Positions 58,425 to 64,000 of a stretch of 64,000 bases of DNA are shown here, piece by piece. This DNA is from Faucicola sp048551375 (GTDB lineage: Bacteria > Pseudomonadota > Gammaproteobacteria > Pseudomonadales > Moraxellaceae): positions 1-64,000 of the forward strand of contig NZ_JBLYZJ010000012.1 in the NCBI RefSeq assembly GCF_048551375.1, read 5' to 3'. Made by a program: the position numbers and the translations under genes. The notes beneath the pieces were generated by a model. That model was given only the letters and a program-made list of their open reading frames with translations. It was not told where the DNA came from and made no database searches. The stretch's first letter is position 1, and every line of letters starts with the position of its first letter.

Positions 58425-60911
58425 TTAAGCAGATTTAATTTCTTCAACTTTAAATTTTTCAGCAACACTTTCCCAATCAGCTTTCATAGTGTCATGGTCG
58501 TGTTTAGCTTGTAAAATTGTATTTTTATAAGATTGCTGTTCATCTTTTGATTTACTTTTTATCTCACTTTCAAGCTGAATACCCTTCTGTGTTTCATTTA
58601 CGATTTCTGTAACTTTCTTTCCAAAATTATCAATATAATCTGTACTTTGCTTTAATAGCTCTTGTGTCTTATCTTCAACTTGTTTTCTTAAAGGGAATAG
58701 AAACTCTTTATCGATAATCTTGATTAAAAGGTCAATAGTTTTTTGTTTGGAGATGGTAAAAGTAGAATACTCAACAGTGTATGTACCCCAACTTTTACCA
58801 AATAGTCCACCTAAACCCCTCTTGGCTTTACCAAAAAACCCTGACTCTTGACGCCTTTCTGTAAAATCTTTTCTTCGCTCTTTTAAGTCAATACTGCCCA
58901 CTTTAGCCTTTTGCTTTTGTAAATTTTTCATTGCATCAAAATCAATGCGTAAATCAATACCTTCTTCAGAAAAATCGCTTTTTATTTCTTTGAGTAACTT
59001 AAGACTATTTTGGTTGATGTCATTTGTTAATTCTTTAACAGCCTCTATACTTTCATCTAATAGTGAATCAAACGCTTGAACGACATTGTCATCGACAAAT
59101 TTTTCCACTGTTTTCACAGCTTTCTCTTTAAATTCCTTTAAGTCAGCTTCGCTAGAAAATACTAAATTATTACCATCAGATTTGGCTCTAGCACGAATTT
59201 TATCTAAGTCTTCTTTTTCTTTTGCTACCTGTGCTTCGCTTTTTGGTGTTAAGATATTTATTATTCTGTTTATGCCTTTGTTTTGGGCAAGAGCATCCAT
59301 TTCCTGCTTTTTTGCAGTATTCATTTCTTCTTCAAACATATTAGATATTGAACGCTGTGTTTCCAAACTAATAATTTTCAACTTATCTTCTAAGTTTACT
59401 TTAAGTAATATATTTCTTTTCGATTCATCAACTTTATTAATTAGCTCTTGTTTGCTTATGTCCCAATGTTCTTTTTGTGCCTTTAAGTCGTTCAGTAAAT
59501 TGGTTAGCCTATCAATTTCTTGTGCAGACATATTTTCATATTTCGCAAAAAAACCACGAATATCTAAAGTGTTATGCAAGTTATCAAATACATGACTTGC
59601 CCCTGCTAATGCAGATTGCATAGCAATAAATGGGGCGTTTTTTTGCATATTGATGACGATATTATTTAATGGTTCAGACATTCTTCCTTTCTTTCGTACG
59701 CTCTCAACCTTTCTCACAATTTTATCTAAGCTTGCATCAGGATAGTCATCCTCTGCATCTTCACCAAATGCTTTATGAGCAAAATCAGCAATCCAAGTGT
59801 TTTTTTCATAAGCAGGTATTGATTTATCATTGTTAATCTGTGTAGCCATTCTTTCAGCTAAATAATGATTACTGGCAGAAATTGCATAAATATTGTCTAA
59901 CTCAATTCTATCTTTCAAAAGATTATGAAAAATATGAGTGCGAGTAGAGTCAGCATCATCAGCATTGGCATTTTTTTGGTCAAATTTATTGACTAAGGCA
60001 AATAGGCGAGATTTCTGTACTGTTGGGATTTTACTAATTTGCTCTTTGACATCCTTCTCAGCATCAGAATTTAGCTGAGTATAATCTAATACAATCATCA
60101 CTGCCGAACTACGTTCTAACTGCTGTGCTAAGGCTTCTTTTAATTCATCTTGACCTGCTTCATTCGGACCCGCTGTGTCCAACAACATAAAACGACCTGC
60201 TGTCTCAAAATCTCCCTCTAAATTAAAGGCAACATCAATTCGAGGTAAGTTTTCAAAATTTTTATATTCATCAAAAGGGAAATGTAAAATGGCTGTTTCA
60301 TCTTGGTTTTCTTGAATATCGCTAATTTTCTTTGATAGACGAACCAAATCGTTAAGCATATACAAAAAATCAAATATGCTTTGCTCTCCTGTGTACAATG
60401 TTTGGAATTTACCACCTGTACTGACAAAGTCAATCAATCTTTTCATATCTTCGTGCATAGCTTCAGACTTAGGCACAAGATGTAATTTATCTTTTAGCTT
60501 CTCCAAGAAGTTATTAATAACCGTTGGATTAATGGTAAGGGTAGGGGTTGTTTGATTTGGCTTATGGCAAATAAGTGTTGGTAATGCAGTCATTGGACGA
60601 TTACGGTTTGGTAAAATTTCACGCCCAACAATGGCGTTGATAGTAGTTGATTTACCTGCTTTCATTGTGCCAACAACAGCAAGCACAACATCAAATTTTT
60701 CTAGTTTAGTAATTTCATTTTTAAGAATCTGCTGAAAATCATGGGATTTTTCAACGGTTAAAATACCTTGTTTACTATCATCTTTATCTTTAGATTCTTG
60801 TTTCAAAATACCATCTAAGCTTTGCAAAATCTCAATTTGCTTATTAAGAATTTGCAAAGTGGTTTTTTTATAGCCATTGATGTCATCAAGGTTCATTGAT
60901 TCTACTGACAT
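58425..60911 (-). CDS. RdcA/CrfC (YjdA)-like dynamin family GTPase
   Basis: A large GTPase of 828 residues. G1 is GTMKAGKST (81-89), switch I is in RPMTALPT (105-112), G3 is LLDTAGPNEAG (Asp245-Gly248) and G4 is NKFD (308-311). The region VVGTMKAGKSTTINAIVG followed by LPNRNRPMTALPTL is close to E. coli CrfC/RdcA. C-terminal parts are long helices (about 450-560, 630-830) with a Gly/Phe-rich insert (SGFFGKAKRGLGGLFGKSW) that could touch membrane. A 12-base AAGGAG-type site precedes the ATG. Confidence 0.9.
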   Translation of the reverse strand: MSVESMNLDDINGYKKTTLQILNKQIEILQSLDGILKQESKDKDDSKQGILTVEKSHDFQQILKNEITKLEKFDVVLAVVGTMKAGKSTTINAIVGREILPNRNRPMTALPTLICHKPNQTTPTLTINPTVINNFLEKLKDKLHLVPKSEAMHEDMKRLIDFVSTGGKFQTLYTGEQSIFDFLYMLNDLVRLSKKISDIQENQDETAILHFPFDEYKNFENLPRIDVAFNLEGDFETAGRFMLLDTAGPNEAGQDELKEALAQQLERSSAVMIVLDYTQLNSDAEKDVKEQISKIPTVQKSRLFALVNKFDQKNANADDADSTRTHIFHNLLKDRIELDNIYAISASNHYLAERMATQINNDKSIPAYEKNTWIADFAHKAFGEDAEDDYPDASLDKIVRKVESVRKKGRMSEPLNNIVINMQKNAPFIAMQSALAGASHVFDNLHNTLDIRGFFAKYENMSAQEIDRLTNLLNDLKAQKEHWDISKQELINKVDESKRNILLKVNLEDKLKIISLETQRSISNMFEEEMNTAKKQEMDALAQNKGINRIINILTPKSEAQVAKEKEDLDKIRARAKSDGNNLVFSSEADLKEFKEKAVKTVEKFVDDNVVQAFDSLLDESIEAVKELTNDINQNSLKLLKEIKSDFSEEGIDLRIDFDAMKNLQKQKAKVGSIDLKERRKDFTERRQESGFFGKAKRGLGGLFGKSWGTYTVEYSTFTISKQKTIDLLIKIIDKEFLFPLRKQVEDKTQELLKQSTDYIDNFGKKVTEIVNETQKGIQLESEIKSKSKDEQQSYKNTILQAKHDHDTMKADWESVAEKFKVEEIKSA

Positions 60912-60996
60912 GGTAAACTCCTTAAAATATTGCTATTAATGTTTAAACTACTGAAAAATATCATTAACTAATAATAAATATCCTGCAAAACAACCT

Positions 60997-61917
60997 CTAA
61001 AAACTGTCCTTATTTGGTTTCTCCAAATACCCCTGCAACTGTTGCACAAGCTTCACCTTCATCGCATCAGGGGCGACAACATCCACATAAGGAATCCAAT
61101 AACGAATTAACGGTAAAATCTCCTGCTCATGCACCTTTTTACACGCCACAATCAACGTACCATCCGTCAACTCTCGCATGATTTCTTGATTCGGCAATAG
61201 ATTACGTCTCGTGAAATACACCGCCACCTCACCATCCACCTTGAGAATCACCTCATCAATCACACCCTCAAAATAAATCCCATCACCAGCCTCGATACGC
61301 TCATTGATAGCCTTATCAACCACAAACGTATCATCTTCAACTTTAGGCAAGCTAATCCGAGTAAAACTAAACACCTTAATCTTGTCATCATGTATCGCTA
61401 TCAGATACCACACGCCACTTTTATTCACCAACTTATAAGGCTGAACCACATACGCCACACTGCTATCACTGGCTTTGGCTTTTACCCTACGATAATGAAA
61501 GGATAAATATTGTCGATTCACAATCGCTTGATTAATCAAATCAAACTCAGCTTGCTTATTGCCAATGCTTTCATAATTAAAGCCTTTGATATTGATACTG
61601 TCTAACAGGTATTTATGAAAAAAGTTTTGGTCAACCTTACTAAACAGCTCACTGACACTGGCAAAGTCCGCAAAACGCTTAATATCGGCAATGGTGAGTT
61701 TGCCAAGATAGCTAGGTTCAAGACGGTAGCTGTTGGCATCGATTTTCTCTAATGGCATAAATGCCAATCTTTCGTGAAAATCTCGTTGTATAGTGCGGAC
61801 AGAAGTTTGATGAGTTTCGGCTAATTCATCAATTTTAAGAGTTTCACCGTTATTGAGTTTTTGTAGGATACTGACCAGTCGGATAGAGAATTCTTCGTTT
61901 TTACTGGGCTTTGTCAT
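60997..61917 (-). CDS. HTH-WYL domain transcriptional regulator
   Basis: The 306 residues contain an N-terminal winged HTH (about 12-60; IDELAETHQTSVRTIQRDFHERL), a WYL domain (about 130-210; YLSFHYRRVKAKASDSSVAYVVQPY, VWYLIAIHDDKIKVFSFTR) and a C-terminal WCX extension. WYL proteins such as BrxR and CapW repress phage-defence operons until a ligand is sensed. It lies 85 bases upstream of and in line with the GTPase gene, and divergent from the small HTH gene, so control of both is plausible. Confidence 0.88.
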   Translation of the reverse strand: MTKPSKNEEFSIRLVSILQKLNNGETLKIDELAETHQTSVRTIQRDFHERLAFMPLEKIDANSYRLEPSYLGKLTIADIKRFADFASVSELFSKVDQNFFHKYLLDSINIKGFNYESIGNKQAEFDLINQAIVNRQYLSFHYRRVKAKASDSSVAYVVQPYKLVNKSGVWYLIAIHDDKIKVFSFTRISLPKVEDDTFVVDKAINERIEAGDGIYFEGVIDEVILKVDGEVAVYFTRRNLLPNQEIMRELTDGTLIVACKKVHEQEILPLIRYWIPYVDVVAPDAMKVKLVQQLQGYLEKPNKDSF

Positions 61918-62057
61918 GAGTTTGTCCTTAATGCCACCAAGGTATTAAAAAGTAACTTTTTGTAAATGCAATTGATGTTACAGAAAAATTGTTGATGACA
62001 TTTTTTCGCTACACTTACAGCGTATCACACCAATAATCCAATGATAATTGATGGCAT

Positions 62058-62138
62058 TGACAGGTGGTGTCATAGAAAATCTACAATGATAAAATTTTAG
62101 TAAATATCCTAAAATGGGATTATCCTAAAAACGGATAA
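62058..62138. promoter_or_regulatory. Candidate operators in the divergent WYL/HTH promoter region
   Basis: TGACA-GGTGG-TGTCA (62058-62072) is a palindrome with 5-bp arms. TATCCTAAAA occurs twice (62105-62114 and 62121-62130), and the second copy is part of TTATCC-TAAAAAC-GGATAA (62120-62138). They lie within the 257-base divergent region, 37 to 117 bases ahead of the HTH start. Binding by the WYL or HTH protein is inferred. Confidence 0.45.
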
Positions 62139-62174
62139 CAATATCAACTTAATTTTAAGTTGGTAGGGTTATGC

Positions 62175-62429
62175 TTGAAAACTATTCATAGTGAAAGGTA
62201 TGGGTTATTAATAGATGAATTGATTGCCAGTCGTAAACGGCAAGGGCTGACCCAACAGCAAGTTGCTGAATGGCTAGAAAAACCCCAATCCTATATTGCT
62301 AAAATTGAGGGGCGGGAAAGGAAAATGGATGTGATGGAATTTATGCAACTGTGTGAGGTGCTAGGCTTAACCCCTTCACTGGTCATTGCAAAGTTTGAAT
62401 CGCCATCAGCTATGGTTAAAGAGGTGTAA
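62175..62429 (+). CDS. Small XRE-family HTH regulator
   Basis: The 84 residues from TTG 62175 (KTIHSERYGLLIDEL...) are almost entirely an XRE helix-turn-helix: LIASRKRQGLTQQQVAEWLEKPQSYIAKIEGRERKMDVMEF, quoted as GLTQQQVAEWL and PQSYIAKIEGRERK. No ATG is available near the start; TTG at 62175 with AGGG upstream, or TTG at 62160, must be used. Stand-alone proteins of this type regulate island or defence genes. It is divergent from the WYL gene. Confidence 0.8.
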   Translation: MKTIHSERYGLLIDELIASRKRQGLTQQQVAEWLEKPQSYIAKIEGRERKMDVMEFMQLCEVLGLTPSLVIAKFESPSAMVKEV

Positions 62430-62457
62430 AGTTGCCATGATAAATAGATTATTCGTG

Positions 62458-62485
62458 CCTATTCAATCCTATTCAATCCTATTCG
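62458..62485. repeat. Short tandem repeat at the 3' end of the AlbA/HATPase gene
   Basis: CCTATTCAATCCTATTCAAT is a tandem repeat of an 11-base unit (CCTATTCAATC type), flanked by TTCGTGCC on both sides. It overlaps the stop codon of the gene on the minus strand, and slippage would alter its last residues (GTNRIE). Confidence 0.6.
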
Positions 62486-64000
62486 TGCCATTTGGCAGAA
62501 CATAATGGGTATTTCTTGAATTACCTTGCCTTACCAACTGACCGTTATCGACCATCTGTTTAAGCAATGTCGTTGCCTGTTTTTCAGTCACAAAACAAAG
62601 CTCTACCACATCAGCTCGTTTGACATAGCCATTGGCTTTGATAGCATTTATCACCATTTGGGGCTTTTGTAGCTCACTGAATCCAGTCTGACGTACATAC
62701 TTGATAGTTTCCCCTGCTTTCTGATAAACCGACAAGCTTAACGTATAGCTTCGCCCTCGACCAGTACCATGAGCTTCGATTAAACCTGCTTCGGTCAGTT
62801 TTTCTAATACACCTCTGACATTGGTTTCTGATTTTTGTACGGATGTCACAAAATCTGCGGTCATTAAACGTCTTTCTTCACGCAAACGGCTAAGAATAAT
62901 TAAGCTGTCAATCGGCATCTCATAGCCTTGTTTTTCTTCTTGCTCAATAATCATTTTCAAGAATTCAACATCGGCTTTGGCGTTACTTAAATACAGTTCA
63001 ACACTGATGCTGGTTGATTGGCTATAATCAGGAGCAGGGCGACCATAGCGGAGCATTCCCTCAAAAATACGGTCAATGCCTCGACCTGTTCGCTCTGCCA
63101 AGCCGATACGTTTCATGATATCAGCCAACAGTGGATTGCGTGAGCGAGGGGGAGCGACCAACAAATTGTCTAAATTCACCCCCTCAATAAAGCCACCTGT
63201 GCTATTGATAGTTAAGCCAGAATCGTCTAGCTTAATTTGTACCATACCCAAACGGCTATAATCCCTGTGAACCAACGCATTGACAAAGGCTTCACGAAAA
63301 CCACTTCTACTATAATTGGGAATCGGTGTGCGGAATAAGCCGATTTGTACTTCTTGCTCTTCCACCCGTGAGCGAAATAACAGTTCAACTTCTTCAAAGG
63401 TCTCAAGCAAGGGTTTTTTAAAGAACTCATTGACCTTAACGTCTGTACCCGATAATACTTGAAAAGCGACCTCGTGACTGGGTAAATGACGTTTTAACAA
63501 ATCTTCTGTGCCAAGTATCAACAGCCCTGCCAAAGTAGGATAAAGCTTGCCGTCTTGCTCGATAACCAAGCTTAACGCAAGGTCTAATTGCTCATCATCA
63601 AGACTGGCTAACGCTCTATCACCACCGTATGTGTTGATAGCTCTGCGTAAACGTAATCGCTGAATTGGGTCTAATTGGCTAACTGCTACGTCCATCATCG
63701 GCAGTGCGGATGGGTCAATCAGCTTTAGGCTTGATTGGCGTTGGATAAATTCATGCGGTTGAAAAGGCACACATTCGGGTGAACCATCTGCCTTTAACCG
63801 ACGACGTTGAATGAGTCCGTCAGTGGTGGCGACAATCCCTTGAAATTTTGGCACGCTAATAACCGCAATATCAATACTATCAATCGTCACTTTATCGACT
63901 TGAACGGATAGTGATGGCGTGGTGCGACTGGCAACAAAGCTTGCCAAGGCTTGCGTATTTTGGTGGCTTTTGTGTAGTCCTGTGATGTCCCCATTGTCTT
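62469..64000 (-). CDS. AlbA/HATPase-type ATP-binding regulator (5' end outside the window)
   Basis: Partial: the frame remains open to base 64000, with upstream residues DNGDITGLHKSHQNTQALASF still coding. The last part of an AlbA_2 (Schlafen-type) domain includes QRRRLKADGSPECVPF. An HATPase_c_4 domain shows GFREAFVNALVHRDYS and NPLLADIMKRIGLAERTGRGIDRIF. Two winged-helix segments lie at the C terminus. The family is called RecG-like or transcriptional regulator but has no helicase motor. Its molecular role is not established. It is convergent with the HTH gene. Confidence 0.85.
   Translation of the reverse strand, partial: DNGDITGLHKSHQNTQALASFVASRTTPSLSVQVDKVTIDSIDIAVISVPKFQGIVATTDGLIQRRRLKADGSPECVPFQPHEFIQRQSSLKLIDPSALPMMDVAVSQLDPIQRLRLRRAINTYGGDRALASLDDEQLDLALSLVIEQDGKLYPTLAGLLILGTEDLLKRHLPSHEVAFQVLSGTDVKVNEFFKKPLLETFEEVELLFRSRVEEQEVQIGLFRTPIPNYSRSGFREAFVNALVHRDYSRLGMVQIKLDDSGLTINSTGGFIEGVNLDNLLVAPPRSRNPLLADIMKRIGLAERTGRGIDRIFEGMLRYGRPAPDYSQSTSISVELYLSNAKADVEFLKMIIEQEEKQGYEMPIDSLIILSRLREERRLMTADFVTSVQKSETNVRGVLEKLTEAGLIEAHGTGRGRSYTLSLSVYQKAGETIKYVRQTGFSELQKPQMVINAIKANGYVKRADVVELCFVTEKQATTLLKQMVDNGQLVRQGNSRNTHYVLPNGTNRIE

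Larger units (their letters stand above)
54343..64000. mobile_element. Left part of an integrative genomic island next to tRNA-fMet
   Basis: An integrase gene beside the tRNA is followed by non-core genes: a remnant ORF, patatin lipase, RdcB-like, dynamin-like GTPase, WYL regulator, HTH regulator and AlbA/HATPase protein. The dynamin and WYL genes are visibly AT-richer than the nusA operon. The other boundary lies beyond 64000, and I found no duplicated tRNA segment inside the window. No phage structural or conjugation genes are visible. The extent is inferred. Confidence 0.7.

Noticed and set aside
56381..60911. The patatin cluster as a CBASS system.
   Set aside because: No cyclic-oligonucleotide synthase (GS-x-D...D nucleotidyltransferase) is present, and the GTPase/RdcB pair is not a CBASS component.
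54343..64000. The island as a prophage.
   Set aside because: Apart from the integrase there is no terminase, capsid, tail, lysis or replication gene in the visible 9.6 kb.

Overview
The window reads as chromosomal DNA of a gammaproteobacterium of the family Moraxellaceae, most like Moraxella (M. osloensis-like) or Psychrobacter. The basis is AT-leaning coding DNA, a tRNA-Gln/prs/rplY/pth cluster, a Balon-type hibernation factor, a Slam/surface-lipoprotein pair, and a tRNA-fMet/rimP/nusA/infB/rbfA/truB block. I identified everything by reading the sequence and its translations, and no database was searched.

Layout. 1-8420 is core: tRNA-Gln, prs, rplY, pth, then on the minus strand folK, pcnB (with a very long basic tail), a ComEA-like helix-hairpin-helix protein, a small gene broken by an in-frame TGA, and parE. 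8450-16950 holds two membrane proteins of unknown function, a YqiA-type esterase, a YbhN-like membrane protein, a lysine-rich exported protein, holC-pepA and a TPR/O-GlcNAc-transferase-like glycosyltransferase. 17180-21970 is a cell-surface block: a TbpB-like lipoprotein with an 18-bp tandem repeat, its probable Slam translocator, and lolC. 22000-25300 has dsbA and the ubiG-mupP-SDR operon. 25361-27179 is a compact AT-rich restriction-modification cassette in which the endonuclease carries its own HTH domain. 27326-38000 is mixed housekeeping: crotonase, GacS/BarA-like hybrid kinase, cysM, exonuclease, FAH-family hydrolase, CsbD, ferredoxin, two NTF2-like paralogues and trhP. 38070-47065 holds a MITE, a membrane-anchored BLUF photoreceptor, qmcA-nfeD, a Balon-like factor, prlC, a YheV-like zinc ribbon, a bitopic low-complexity protein and a degenerate macrodomain protein. 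47236-54342 is the nusA operon and initiator tRNA.

From about 54343 to the right edge lies the left part of an integrative island beside tRNA-fMet: a P4-type integrase, a gene remnant, a minus-strand cluster (WYL regulator, RdcA/CrfC-like dynamin GTPase, RdcB-like partner, patatin-like phospholipase), a divergent HTH gene, and an AlbA/HATPase gene cut by the window end. The coupling of an RdcA/RdcB GTPase pair to a patatin lipase under a WYL regulator is the best candidate for an undescribed system. It may act in phage defence or membrane surveillance.

Intergenic spaces carry many short paired palindromes (GTAGGGGC.../...GCCCCTAC and relatives) and two MITEs of one family with visible 5-bp target duplications. 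One of these sits inside the nusA operon, between infB and rbfA.
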